From: AV80 sp035536995
GTDB taxonomy: Bacteria > Verrucomicrobiota > Verrucomicrobiia > Chthoniobacterales > UBA10450
Reading direction: 5' to 3'
NCBI GenBank assembly: GCA_035536995.1
Contig: DATLNB010000049.1
Span: 62,001 to 126,000 of the forward strand
DNA: 64,000 nucleotides
This document shows, in pieces, positions 42,922-54,162 of the stretch (its first letter is position 1; each line of letters begins with the position of its first letter). The position numbers and the translations under genes are program-made. The notes under the pieces are model-generated. The model searched no databases. It had not been told where the DNA came from and worked only from the letters and a program-made list of their open reading frames with translations.

Positions 42922-44302
42922 TCTTCTCGGCGCGGGCGCGGCAGCTCAGGAGCACGGGAAGACCGGTAAACGGTTGGGCCGCCCGAATCCGGCGCTCGAG
43001 ATAACGGGCGTAAGTGTCGCTGAGCAGTTTCGGTTGGTTCACGAACAGGACGAACCGCGCGGCTTCCGGTTTCGAGTCATTGGCGCCGGTCGCTTGCGCG
43101 GCATAAAACAATTTCAATCGACGCGTCCCGATCATGGGCGGCGGACTTTCTTCGAATGCCGCTCGCAACATCCGGTTGAGGACACCCGTGCCGATCCGTG
43201 CCCCTGAGGCTTGTTCCACTTTTTCAATAAGGCGAAACAGCTGATCGACGTTCTCGCCGGTCAACGCCGAGCCCACAAGAACTGGCGCGTATTCCAGAAA
43301 GAAGAGCCGCTCCCGCAGCTCCGTTATTACTCGTTCCATCGCTGCCTTTCCGCCCTTCGCTGGTTTCACGAGATCCCACTTATTGAGGACAAGAATGCAC
43401 GGCTTCTCCGCCTTTTGGATCAACCCGGCGATCCGTTTGTCCTGCGAGGTGACGCCGCTCGTCAGATCGATGACCAGGACGCAAATATCCGCGCGCCGGA
43501 CCGTTCGTTCCGCCCGCATCACGCTGAACACTTCGACGGATGTGGAGTGTTTACTCCGGGCCCGCATGCCGGCGGTGTCGATAAGGAGAAAGCTGTGGCC
43601 GTCGCGCTGGTGCAAGATATCGACGGCGTCCCGTGTCGTGCCAGGGAGTTCGCTGACGATCGTTCGCGTATCGCTCAGGATCGAATTGATGAGCGACGAC
43701 TTCCCGGCATTGGGGCGCCCGACAATCGCGAGGGAGAGGGGAGAAGGATTTTCCGATTTAGAATCTCGAATTTCGGTTGGGGAGGAAGGCAGGAGGCGGT
43801 CGATATTTTCGAGCAGGTCCGAAATTCCACGGCCGTGGGCGGCGCTGATGGGGATCGACGCATCGAAGCCGAGCGCGGTGAAGTCGGTTTCGAGATCCTC
43901 GTGTTTTTCGTGATCGATCTTGTTCACTACCAACAGAACTGGGCGGCGTGATTTTCGCAGGGTTTTCGCGAGGTCCTGGTCGATGGGGTTGAGGCCAGCC
44001 TGGGCATCGACCACGAACAGGATCAGATCGCTTTCCCGCATCGCCTGGTTCGCGGCTATTTGAACGTGCTGCGTTAGTTCCGTTTCGCCTGCGCCCCCGA
44101 TACCGCCGGTGTCCCAAACGGTGAAAGGGCGATGGCCGCGCGTCGCGAGCGAGCTCAACCGGTCCCGGGTGATTCCTGGCTGATCATGAACGATCGCGAT
44201 ATTCCTTCCGACCAGGCGGTTGAACAGGGCCGACTTGCCGACATTCGGCCGGCCCACGATTGCTACTTTCCCGGCGCTCGCCCGGGTTTCTTGAGCGTTC
44301 AT
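42917..44302 (-). CDS. der: ribosome-biogenesis GTPase Der (EngA)
   Basis: 461 residues with tandem GTPase domains: G1 motifs VGRPNVGKSALFN (about 15) and VGRPNAGKSSLIN (about 195), DTGG and DTAGMR G3 motifs, NKID and NKWD G4 motifs, and a C-terminal KH-like domain (TYARYLERRIRAAQPF). Der is essential for 50S assembly. Its last codon and stop fall in an inverted-repeat element. The ATG is preceded by an 8-bp hairpin that includes the pgsA stop. Confidence 0.96.
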   Translation of the reverse strand: MNAQETRASAGKVAIVGRPNVGKSALFNRLVGRNIAIVHDQPGITRDRLSSLATRGHRPFTVWDTGGIGGAGETELTQHVQIAANQAMRESDLILFVVDAQAGLNPIDQDLAKTLRKSRRPVLLVVNKIDHEKHEDLETDFTALGFDASIPISAAHGRGISDLLENIDRLLPSSPTEIRDSKSENPSPLSLAIVGRPNAGKSSLINSILSDTRTIVSELPGTTRDAVDILHQRDGHSFLLIDTAGMRARSKHSTSVEVFSVMRAERTVRRADICVLVIDLTSGVTSQDKRIAGLIQKAEKPCILVLNKWDLVKPAKGGKAAMERVITELRERLFFLEYAPVLVGSALTGENVDQLFRLIEKVEQASGARIGTGVLNRMLRAAFEESPPPMIGTRRLKLFYAAQATGANDSKPEAARFVLFVNQPKLLSDTYARYLERRIRAAQPFTGLPVLLSCRARAEKM

Positions 44303-44324
44303 GACGGGTTGGTGCTAACCCGTC
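44303..44324 (-). promoter_or_regulatory. hairpin abutting the der start codon
   Basis: On the minus strand GACGGGTT (44324-44317), loop AGCACC, AACCCGTC (44310-44303) forms a perfect 8-bp stem directly before the der ATG and contains the pgsA stop codon. It could couple or limit translation of der. Function is inferred. Confidence 0.4.
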
Positions 44325-44920
44325 TTCGCGTTCGCGTGCCCTTCGGCGGACAGCTGCCGGACGCCGTCGCGGACGTAGATAATCCCGGAGACAAGCGTGA
44401 AAAGCCCAGCCGCGAAAACGACGTAAATCAGCGGTATGATGTGAATCTGCAACATGACCCAGGCGATTGCCGCCATCTGTAAGACAGTGGCCACTTTTCC
44501 GGTCCAGCTCGGCCGCACCCGGACGGTTCCGTTCAAAACGTGGAGCAGCGCGCTGCCGATTAAAATGACCGCGTCCCGCGTAATCACCAGCACGGGAAAC
44601 CAGGCTGGGAACTTTCCGTAATTCGGATCCACCTGGCTCCAGTTGCTGATGCTCAACGTAATAATGCCGCTGAGGAGGAGGCCTTTGTCCGCGATGGGAT
44701 CGAGAATCACGCCCAGCGAGCTGCGCTGATTGTAACGTCGCGCGACATACCCATCCAGGCCGTCGCTCAGCGCCGCCAACAGGAAGACCGTGATCGCTGT
44801 GAAACGCATCCAGTCCTCGGGCTGGCCTTCCTGGATGCTCTGCCCGTAATAAATCGCGAGCGTCACGAAGACCGGAATCATCAGAATCCGGACGACGGTG
44901 ATTTTGTTGGCGGTCGTCAT
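44315..44920 (-). CDS. pgsA: CDP-diacylglycerol--glycerol-3-phosphate 3-phosphatidyltransferase
   Basis: 201 residues, a membrane enzyme making phosphatidylglycerophosphate. The CDP-alcohol phosphotransferase motif is complete: DGLDGYVARRYNQRSSLGVILDPIADK fits DGx2ARx8Gx3Dx3D. Several hydrophobic helices surround it. It sits upstream of der with a 12-nt gap. A second CDP-alcohol enzyme, pssA, is encoded at 53.3 kb. Confidence 0.93.
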   Translation of the reverse strand: MTTANKITVVRILMIPVFVTLAIYYGQSIQEGQPEDWMRFTAITVFLLAALSDGLDGYVARRYNQRSSLGVILDPIADKGLLLSGIITLSISNWSQVDPNYGKFPAWFPVLVITRDAVILIGSALLHVLNGTVRVRPSWTGKVATVLQMAAIAWVMLQIHIIPLIYVVFAAGLFTLVSGIIYVRDGVRQLSAEGHANAKTG

Positions 44921-44984
44921 GACGAGGCGGGCCGGTCACGAAAACTTGACGGCCTCGGCGCCCGACATGCAAGGGAATTTGCCC

Positions 44985-45572
44985 CTAGGTTTCGAGCACG
45001 GGAGGCGCGGTGCCTGATTTCGTTTCGTGCCGGCCTTCGCAGAATTCCTCGATCATCTTCTCATTGAACGCCCGAATGTCGTCAGGCTTACGGCTGGTGA
45101 CGAGACCGTTATCGACGACCACCTCCCGATCCACCCAGGTGCCGCCCGCATTCCGGACGTCGGTCTTGATTGCGGGCCAGGACGTCAACGTCCGGCTCCG
45201 CAGGACTCCCGCGTCGATCAGGACCCAGGCCGCGTGGCAAATAGCCGCGACCGGTTTCATTTCCCGGAAGAAATGGCGGACAAATTCCAGCGCGTCCTCG
45301 GTCGAGCGGAGCGTGTCCGGATTCATCAATCCACCCGGAATCAGGAGCGCATCGAAATCCCGTGGCTCGGCTTCGTCCAGGGTCAGGTCAACAGCGACCA
45401 TCGCGCCTTTGTCGGCGTGGTTCATTCCCTGGATCTTGCCGCCCTTGAGCGAAACCACGGACGTCTTCGCGCCTGCCTCTTCCAACGCAGCTTTCGGCCT
45501 GGTCAATTCCACTTCCTCGAACCCGTCTGCCGCCAGAATCGCCACCCGTTTGCCTGCTAATTTATTCGCCAT
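44985..45572 (-). CDS. DJ-1/PfpI family protein
   Basis: 195 residues from ATG 45572 (NKLAGKRVAILAADGFEEVEL). The nucleophile elbow AICHAAWVLIDAG holds the conserved Cys, and GFEEVEL supplies the Glu. A type 1 glutamine-amidotransferase-like fold. Relatives include protein/nucleotide deglycases and stress chaperones; activity here is not decided. It is a single gene beside tRNA-Leu. Confidence 0.9.
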   Translation of the reverse strand: MANKLAGKRVAILAADGFEEVELTRPKAALEEAGAKTSVVSLKGGKIQGMNHADKGAMVAVDLTLDEAEPRDFDALLIPGGLMNPDTLRSTEDALEFVRHFFREMKPVAAICHAAWVLIDAGVLRSRTLTSWPAIKTDVRNAGGTWVDREVVVDNGLVTSRKPDDIRAFNEKMIEEFCEGRHETKSGTAPPVLET

Positions 45573-45748
45573 AATGACCCCTTCGAACTGTCTCGACCAA
45601 AGTACTACGAGCAACCGGGATGGTTCGGACGTAGCGGCTCCTTTTGCGCCATGCATTTGGTCAGTGCTGTGGCCGCGGCGATCAGTCGCCGTGCTCCCCC
45701 GAAACCGCTTGGACTGCGGACCGCCTCAAGTAAGATGCTGCCGCAGCC

Positions 45749-45833
45749 GCCGATGTGGCGAAATGGCAGACGCAACGGACTTAAAATCCGTTGGGCTTAA
45801 CGGCCCGTGCCGGTTCGAGTCCGGCCATCGGCA
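45749..45833 (+). tRNA. tRNA-Leu (TAA anticodon)
   Basis: 85 nt class II tRNA: acceptor GCCGATG/CATCGGC, anticodon stem ACGGA/TCCGT with loop CTTAAAA (TAA), an extended variable arm (GGGCTTAACGGCCC), T-arm GCCGGTTCGAGTCCGGC, discriminator A. Confidence 0.94.
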
Positions 45834-45856
45834 GCGATTGCCTGACGAGCGAAATT

Positions 45857-46423
45857 ATGGACGACACGCAACTCTACATTCCTGTCATTCTGGGCACGGC
45901 ACGGCAGGGCCGCCAGAGCGAGCACGTCGCCAAGTTTCTTGTCAACGAGATGAAGAAGCGGCCCGAAATCGAGACCGAGCTCATCGATGTGCGGGGTTTG
46001 GAAATGAGCCTCGACGACGCCGGCCAGGAGATGAAAGACCCGGAGTTCGCGAAGAAAATGGCCCGAGCCGATGGGCTCGCCATCGTCGCGCCCGAATATA
46101 ACCATGGTTACCCAGGCCTGTTGAAGCACGCCCTCGATATGTGTCTGGAGGAATACATTCACAAGGTGGTGGGGTTGGTGGGGGTGTCAGCCGGGCCATT
46201 CGGCGGGTCGCGCGTCATCGAGCAGTTAGTCCCGGTCGTCCGCGAGCTTGGGCTCGTCGTTACGTTTACCGACCTTAATTTCAGCCGCGTCCGCGATGCC
46301 TTCGATGAGCAGGGCAATTTGAAGGACGAAAAATACGTTGGCCGCGCCGCGAAGTTCCTGAACGAGCTTGTCTGGATGGCGCGCGTGCTGCGTTACGGTC
46401 GCGAGAAAATTCCGCCGCTGTAA
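45857..46423 (+). CDS. NADPH-dependent FMN reductase family protein
   Basis: 188 residues from ATG 45857, just after tRNA-Leu. Flavodoxin-like fold: ILGTARQGRQSEHVAKF near the N-terminus is the phosphate loop for FMN, and APEYNHGYPGLLKHALD is the conserved isoalloxazine-binding loop (PEYNxxxPG). Such proteins reduce quinones, azo dyes or chromate with NADPH. No partner genes identify the substrate. Confidence 0.9.
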   Translation: MDDTQLYIPVILGTARQGRQSEHVAKFLVNEMKKRPEIETELIDVRGLEMSLDDAGQEMKDPEFAKKMARADGLAIVAPEYNHGYPGLLKHALDMCLEEYIHKVVGLVGVSAGPFGGSRVIEQLVPVVRELGLVVTFTDLNFSRVRDAFDEQGNLKDEKYVGRAAKFLNELVWMARVLRYGREKIPPL

Positions 46424-46434
46424 TTGCCGGGCGT

Positions 46435-46785
46435 ATGGAACTGCGAGAGGACGACCTGGAGGAAACGTTCGCCCGCTCTGGTGGTCCAGGCGGACAGAAT
46501 GTTAACAAGGTTTCGACGGCGGTGACGCTCCGCCACGTGCCGAGCGGGCTCACCGTCACTGTCCAGGATTCGCGCTCGCAAGCGGCGAACCGCAAGCTCG
46601 CACGGGAGCGTCTATTGAAAGCGCTGATCCGGCGGCGCGACTCCGAGCGGCGAGCGGAAATCGCGCGTCGCGAAAAAATCCGGCGGCAAAACTCACGGCG
46701 GCCACGCGCCTTGCAAGAGCGGATTCTCGAGTCGAAACGCCGTCGATCCCGTCTCAAGAAGCTGCGCGCTGGGCCGCGCGACTAG
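46435..46785 (+). CDS. RF-1-like GGQ domain peptidyl-tRNA hydrolase
   Basis: 116 residues. The catalytic loop SGGPGGQNVNK carries the GGQ motif that hydrolyses peptidyl-tRNA on the ribosome. The C-terminal third is a very basic, Arg-rich helix, as in ArfB (YaeJ), which inserts into the mRNA channel of stalled ribosomes. Codon-recognition domains of true release factors are absent. The N-terminus is shorter than E. coli ArfB by about 15 residues, so it could belong to another GGQ-only class. The start follows the flavin-reductase stop by 11 nt. Confidence 0.8.
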   Translation: MELREDDLEETFARSGGPGGQNVNKVSTAVTLRHVPSGLTVTVQDSRSQAANRKLARERLLKALIRRRDSERRAEIARREKIRRQNSRRPRALQERILESKRRRSRLKKLRAGPRD

Positions 46786-46872
46786 GCCGACTTATTCGCA
46801 AAAACTTGGGTCGAAATACATCTGGCCGAGATACCTGCGCCGAATCGTCCTTTGAAGGAAACCATTCCAACT

Positions 46873-47061
46873 ATGAAAAAACTTATCATTCTCACGCCGC
46901 TGCTCGCGGTCGCCATCTGTTTAACCTCCTGCACCACTGTGGTTGAGAAACCAGTGCCGGCCACAACGACGACCACCACCACGCAGTCCACGGTAAGGAA
47001 GGCCCCGGTCGCTCCTACGACGACGCAGGAAACCACCACCACGCGCTCGTCCGGCTACTAA
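46873..47061 (+). CDS. small Thr-rich lipoprotein
   Basis: 62 residues from ATG 46873. Lipoprotein signal peptide with lipobox LTSC (Cys18), then a Thr/Gln/Val-rich disordered region (TTTTTTTQST) of about 40 residues. No function recognised. It ends at a terminator that overlaps the convergent gyrA stop. Confidence 0.65.
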   Translation: MKKLIILTPLLAVAICLTSCTTVVEKPVPATTTTTTTQSTVRKAPVAPTTTQETTTTRSSGY

Positions 47062-47089
47062 GCTCACTTTAGCGATCAGAGAAAATTGG

Positions 47090-47122
47090 AAGGGGCTCGC
47101 CACCGCGAGTCCCTTTCTTTTT
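47090..47122 (+). terminator. Rho-independent terminator between lipoprotein gene and gyrA
   Basis: An 11-bp stem AAGGGGCTCGC / GCGAGTCCCTT with one G-T pair and loop CACC (47090-47115) is followed by TCTTTTT. It ends the lipoprotein gene; in the other direction it lies directly behind gyrA, though with a poorer T-tract. Confidence 0.8.
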
Positions 47123-49718
47123 AATCTGTCGCAGTCGGCGCTGTCTCTGTTTCGACGTCCGCACTTTCCTGGCTGACAACCGGGGCGATGGCCTGGAGCT
47201 TTTCTGCGCCCTTCAGGTCCATCAATTTAACACCCATTGTGTTACGACCGACCGCGCGGATTTCCCGGACCCGCGTCCGCACCATCTGCCCTTTTGTCGT
47301 GATCAACATCAGCTCGTCGTTCTCGGTCACAGTTAGCGCTCCCACAACGTTGCCGGTCTTTTCGCCGGTCTTCATCGTGATGATGCCTTTGCCGCCGCGC
47401 GATTGGCAGCGGTAATCATCAAACGGTGTCCGTTTTCCGATCCCGTTCTCGCCCGCAACGAGAAGCATGGCGTTCGGGTTCACGATCGCCAGCGCGACTA
47501 CCCAATCCTTTTTATCCGGGCGAATCCCCCAGACCCCGACGGTGTTGCGCCCTTGATCGCGTAATTGTTCCTCATGAAAGCGCAGGCTCATGCCTTCCCG
47601 GGTGATCAACACCAGCTCGTTGTCCCCATTGGTGAGCTTCGCGTCGATCAGGCAATCGTCTTTCTCGATCTGGATGGCGATGATGCCGCCTTTCCGGACG
47701 TTGCTGTAATCCGACAAGTTGGATTTCTTCACGATGCCCGACCGGGTCGCGAAAGCGATGTGGAAATTCTTATCCCACGTCTCGTCTGTCTGCGCGGCGC
47801 CCGTGCCAGCTTTCTTGGATTGAACTCGAATCGTGGCGGCGATCTTCTCGTCTGCGCGAAGCTCGAGCAGGTTTGCAATTGAGCGGCCCTTCGCAGCGCG
47901 ACCCATCTCGGGAATCTCGTAGACCTTCTCGACGTAGGCCCGCCCGGATTCGGTGAAGAACATCAGGTAGTCGTGGGTCGTCGCGGTGAAGAGATGCTCG
48001 ATGAAATCGCCCTCTTCCTCCTCGGTTGCGCCTTCCCGCGTGGTCATGCCGATGACGCCCTTGCCGCCGCGACGCTGAGCGCGAAACGCGCTGATCGCGG
48101 TCCGCTTGATGAACCCGCCGTGCGTAATGGAGATAATGCAACCTTCGTTCGCGATCAGGTCCTCCATGTTGATCTCGCCTTCGTCGGGGACGAGCTGGGT
48201 CAACCGGGGGGAAGCATGCTTGTCGCGGATCTCGCGCAGCTCTTTTTTGATGATCTGGAAAACGCGCGACTCTTTCGCGAGAATGTCCCGCAGGTCTTTG
48301 ATCGTCTCGAGCAACGCCCCGTATTCCTTCTCGATCTTTTCGCGCTCGAGACCGGTCAGCTGGTACAAACGCAGATCCAGGATCTGGTTCGCCTGGTGTT
48401 CGCTAAAAGCGTAACGGCCTTCCGTCAGGCGCGCTTCGTTTCGGATCAGGATCCCGATCTTCTCGACCTGTTTCCGGGTAAATTCGAAGGCCAGCAGTTT
48501 GACCCGCGCTTCGTCACGGTTTGCCGAGCCCCGGATGATCCGGATGAACTCATCGAGGTTGGCGAGAGCGATCAGGTAACCTTCGAGGGTTTCGGCGCGC
48601 TCCTCGGCCTTGCGCAATTCAAAGCGGGTCCGACGCAGGACGACCTCGCGGCGATGATCGATGTAAGCCTGGTTCGCCAGCTTCAGCGGGAGCAGCTTGG
48701 GCCGGCCATGATCGATGGCCAGCATGTTGACCGCGAAGGAGCTTTCCATCGCGGTGTGCTTGTAAAGATTGTTGATGACGATCTTCGGATTCGCGTCCCG
48801 TTTCAGCTCGATCACCACGCGCGTGTTTTCGTCCGATTCGTCCCGGATCGCCGTGATGTCGGTGAGCACTTTGTCGTTCACCAGGGCGGCGATGCGCTCC
48901 ACGAGCGTCGCCCGGTTCACGTTGTAGGGAATCTCCGTGATGACGATTTGCTCGCGATTTCCCTTCAGCTCTTCAACGCCGGCTTTGCCGCGCACTTTCA
49001 TGCTGCCGCGGCCGGTCTCGAGATATTGTTTGATGCCGGAAAGACCGAGAATGGCGCAGCCCGTCGGGAAATCGGGTCCCTTGACGTGCTTCATCAATTC
49101 TTCGAGCGAAATTTCCGGATCGTCGATTTGGGCGCAGATGCCGTCGATCACTTCGCCGAGATTGTGCGGCGGCATGTTTGTCGCCATGCCGACGGCGATA
49201 CCTGTGCCGCCATTGACCAGCAGGTTCGGGAACGCTGCTGGGAAGACCGTCGGCTCGGTCCGGGTCTCGTCGTAGTTTGGGACAAAGTCGACCGTGTCCT
49301 TGTCCATGTCGGTCATGAGCGCGGCCCCGAGATGCGTCATGCGGGCCTCGGTGTAACGCATGGCCGCCGGCGGATCGCCTTCCACCGAGCCGAAGTTGCC
49401 CTGGCCGTCGACCAGCGTTTCGCGCATGGCCCAGGCCTGGGCCATGTGCACGAGTGTCGGGTAAATCACTGCTTCACCGTGGGGGTGATAGTTACCGCTC
49501 GTGTCGCCGCAAATTTTCGCGCATTTCCGGTGCTGCCGGTTCGGGAAGAGCGACAGATCGTGCATCGCGAACAGGATGCGGCGCTGGGAGGGCTTGAGCC
49601 CGTCGCGCGCGTCCGGCAGCGCCCGCGAGATGATGACCGACATCGAGTAATCGAGGAACGACCTCGAGACTTCCTCGGCAACGTTGATCAGCTCTATTTT
49701 TTCGTTCGGGTTGTACAC
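47121..49718 (-). CDS. gyrA: DNA gyrase subunit A
   Basis: 865 residues from GTG. Catalytic Tyr122 in AAMRYTEAR, and the numbering matches E. coli through this region. GyrA-box QRRGGKG in the C-terminal beta-pinwheel marks it as gyrase rather than ParC. A second RGGKG repeat occurs in a later blade. The quinolone region differs: Ala83 and Pro87 replace the usual Ser83 and acidic 87, and Glu82 replaces Asp. It is downstream of gyrB in the same orientation, across a repetitive spacer, and supercoils DNA with it. Confidence 0.96.
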   Translation of the reverse strand: MYNPNEKIELINVAEEVSRSFLDYSMSVIISRALPDARDGLKPSQRRILFAMHDLSLFPNRQHRKCAKICGDTSGNYHPHGEAVIYPTLVHMAQAWAMRETLVDGQGNFGSVEGDPPAAMRYTEARMTHLGAALMTDMDKDTVDFVPNYDETRTEPTVFPAAFPNLLVNGGTGIAVGMATNMPPHNLGEVIDGICAQIDDPEISLEELMKHVKGPDFPTGCAILGLSGIKQYLETGRGSMKVRGKAGVEELKGNREQIVITEIPYNVNRATLVERIAALVNDKVLTDITAIRDESDENTRVVIELKRDANPKIVINNLYKHTAMESSFAVNMLAIDHGRPKLLPLKLANQAYIDHRREVVLRRTRFELRKAEERAETLEGYLIALANLDEFIRIIRGSANRDEARVKLLAFEFTRKQVEKIGILIRNEARLTEGRYAFSEHQANQILDLRLYQLTGLEREKIEKEYGALLETIKDLRDILAKESRVFQIIKKELREIRDKHASPRLTQLVPDEGEINMEDLIANEGCIISITHGGFIKRTAISAFRAQRRGGKGVIGMTTREGATEEEEGDFIEHLFTATTHDYLMFFTESGRAYVEKVYEIPEMGRAAKGRSIANLLELRADEKIAATIRVQSKKAGTGAAQTDETWDKNFHIAFATRSGIVKKSNLSDYSNVRKGGIIAIQIEKDDCLIDAKLTNGDNELVLITREGMSLRFHEEQLRDQGRNTVGVWGIRPDKKDWVVALAIVNPNAMLLVAGENGIGKRTPFDDYRCQSRGGKGIITMKTGEKTGNVVGALTVTENDELMLITTKGQMVRTRVREIRAVGRNTMGVKLMDLKGAEKLQAIAPVVSQESADVETETAPTATD

Positions 49719-49727
49719 GGGAAGGAA

Positions 49728-49830
49728 ATGACTAATGACGAGTGACGAATGACGAAGGAATGGCGAATGACAAAAGAGGCGGCACGGCCGCTGAGAATTC
49801 CTTGGTCATTCCGCATTCGCGCTTCGTCAT
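49728..49830. repeat. repetitive inverted element in the gyrB-gyrA spacer
   Basis: The left part repeats AATGAC/GACGAA units (for example AATGACGAAGGAATGGCG at 49748-49765). The right part (about 49805-49831) is an imperfect reverse complement containing GTCATTCC and CTTCGTCATT. The hairpin fills nearly the whole 112-bp gap between gyrB and gyrA and contains no gene or clear promoter. Confidence 0.65.
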
Positions 49831-52437
<2,607 letters not shown>

Positions 52438-52448
52438 AGACGGGGAAA

Positions 52449-52477
52449 AAGATAGGCGAAAACCGCCGTTTGAACAA
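52449..52477 (-). promoter_or_regulatory. putative promoter of gyrB, short leader
   Basis: On the minus strand TTGTTC (52477-52472) and TATCTT (52454-52449) are spaced by 17 bp; the -10 ends 11 nt before the ATG at 52437. The remaining 52438-52679 gap shows nothing else I can support. Confidence 0.4.
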
Positions 52478-52679
52478 CCGATATATTGCGGATTGGCGCC
52501 CTAATTTTGCACAATAAATTGGGGGAGCGAGCCGACCCATCCACAGCATCTTGTGGAGTGGTCCTTCTCCTGAGGACGACGTCCGTCCGCGGGTCCGGGC
52601 GGTGCGGAATCAGGTGCCTCCGGCAGCGTTTTGCATCCCGTAACCAGCGCGCTTGACCAGCCCTCGACGCCCCTCGAAA

Positions 52680-53321
52680 ATGGCCCTCACCATGCGCTCT
52701 CAAACACTCTACGAAGCCCGCTGGATCTTTGTCGTGCTCGGGGTTTTGGCCTTGGTGAGCGTGTTCACTTCGCTCTGGCTGCTCCTGCTCGTCGGAGTGC
52801 TGACCCTTTACGTTTTTTGGTTCTTCCGCGATCCGGCCCGGATCTCGCCGGCCGATCCTGATGCGGTTGTCGCCGCGGCGGACGGTAGAGTGGCGGACAT
52901 TGTCGAGATCGATGAATCGGAAGTTGTGCACGCCCGCCAAAAACGAGTCGGCATTTTCCTTTCTGTTTTCGACGTCCACACCAACCGCGCGCCGGTTGAC
53001 GGGACGATCATTTACAAGCAGGCGCACGCCGGGCTGTGTCTTGACGCGCGCCATGCGGATTGCACGACGAAAAACCGCGCGTTGACGTGGGCCTTCCAGA
53101 ATCCGCGCGGGACTTTCGTCGTGCGCCAGCTCACCGGCATGATCGCGCGCCGCATTGTCGGTTGGTCGAAGGTGGGGGACGAGCTGAAGAAAGGGGAGCA
53201 CTTCGGGATGATTCGCTTTGGCTCGCGAACGGAAGTATATTTGCCGCTCGACGCCGACGTATTGGTGAAGGTGGGCGACCGCGTCACTGGCGGCACCAGC
53301 GTGATCGCCCGGCTTCACTAA
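52680..53321 (+). CDS. psd: phosphatidylserine decarboxylase proenzyme
   Basis: About 213 residues from ATG 52680 (alternatives TTG 52653, ATG 52692). Two membrane helices near the N-terminus, then FFRDPAR and IFLSVFDVHTNRAPVDG (typical of the short PSD/archaetidylserine decarboxylase class). The RFGSR site (FGS) is where self-cleavage makes the pyruvoyl group. It makes phosphatidylethanolamine from phosphatidylserine. The partner pssA begins 1 nt after its stop. Confidence 0.92.
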   Translation: MALTMRSQTLYEARWIFVVLGVLALVSVFTSLWLLLLVGVLTLYVFWFFRDPARISPADPDAVVAAADGRVADIVEIDESEVVHARQKRVGIFLSVFDVHTNRAPVDGTIIYKQAHAGLCLDARHADCTTKNRALTWAFQNPRGTFVVRQLTGMIARRIVGWSKVGDELKKGEHFGMIRFGSRTEVYLPLDADVLVKVGDRVTGGTSVIARLH

Positions 53322-53322
53322 G

Positions 53323-54162
53323 ATGAGCACGCCGAATCCGAAGATTTATCTGCTGCCGAATCTGATGACGGCAGGGAACCTTTTCTGTGGGTTTACCGCC
53401 ACCCTTCAGATCGTGCAAGGGGCCCTGCTTCAGGCTTCCGATCCTGACGCGGCCGCGAAACTATTCCATCTGGCGGTCTGGTTCATCCTTGGCGCGTGTA
53501 TTTTTGACGTGCTGGACGGGCGCCTTGCCCGGCTCGGTGGGCATGAGAGCGCATTCGGGCGCGAGTTCGACTCGTTAGCCGATGTTATTTCATTTGGGCT
53601 GGCGCCGGCCCTGATGGTTTATCGGATCGTGCTGCTGGCTTTCCCACGAGTTGGCTGGGTGGTTGCGTTCATTTACCTGCTTTGCGGCGCGTTACGCCTG
53701 GCGCGATTCAACACCGCATCCGCGGAAGGAGCTCCGTCGAGCAGCCGTGAATTTCTGGGGTTTCCAATCCCGGCGGCGGCAGGGCTGATCGCTTCGATCA
53801 CACTCTTCATGCTCTGGTGGTTCGGTGAGCGCGACCACGAGCTGGGCGAATTTAAGTGGGTCCTGCCGCCCCTCATGCTGTTCCTCTCGGCGATGATGTT
53901 CAGCCGGCTGCGTTATCCCAGTTTCAAGGCGGTGACCTGGCGAACGACGCGGTCGCTCTCGCGCTTTCTCGTGATCGCCGTCGTAATTCTGTTCACCGTT
54001 CTCAATTACGAATGGATGCCCGCTGTCCTGTTCCTCCTCTATCTGCTTTATGGATTTGTCCGCCCCTGGTTTTCAAAGGCCTGGCAACGCGAGATCGAGG
54101 AGGAGATCGGAGAAGAACCGCGTCCCGAGGCCGCAGATGAATCCCCGGAAACTATTGGTTAA
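53323..54162 (+). CDS. pssA: CDP-diacylglycerol--serine O-phosphatidyltransferase
   Basis: 279 residues. Membrane CDP-alcohol phosphotransferase: LPNLMTAGNLFCGF start, and motif FDVLDGRLARLGGHESAFGREFDSLADV fits DGx2ARx8Gx3Dx3D. Eight or so hydrophobic segments follow. It supplies phosphatidylserine to Psd encoded directly upstream, giving a two-gene PE pathway. The acidic C-terminus overlaps the convergent nucleotidyltransferase gene by 11 nt. Confidence 0.95.
   Translation: MSTPNPKIYLLPNLMTAGNLFCGFTATLQIVQGALLQASDPDAAAKLFHLAVWFILGACIFDVLDGRLARLGGHESAFGREFDSLADVISFGLAPALMVYRIVLLAFPRVGWVVAFIYLLCGALRLARFNTASAEGAPSSSREFLGFPIPAAAGLIASITLFMLWWFGERDHELGEFKWVLPPLMLFLSAMMFSRLRYPSFKAVTWRTTRSLSRFLVIAVVILFTVLNYEWMPAVLFLLYLLYGFVRPWFSKAWQREIEEEIGEEPRPEAADESPETIG

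Noticed and set aside
47973..49745. 590-codon plus-strand frame opposite gyrA
   Set aside because: It is antisense to clearly recognised gyrA, has no domain signature and reflects GC-rich codon bias.
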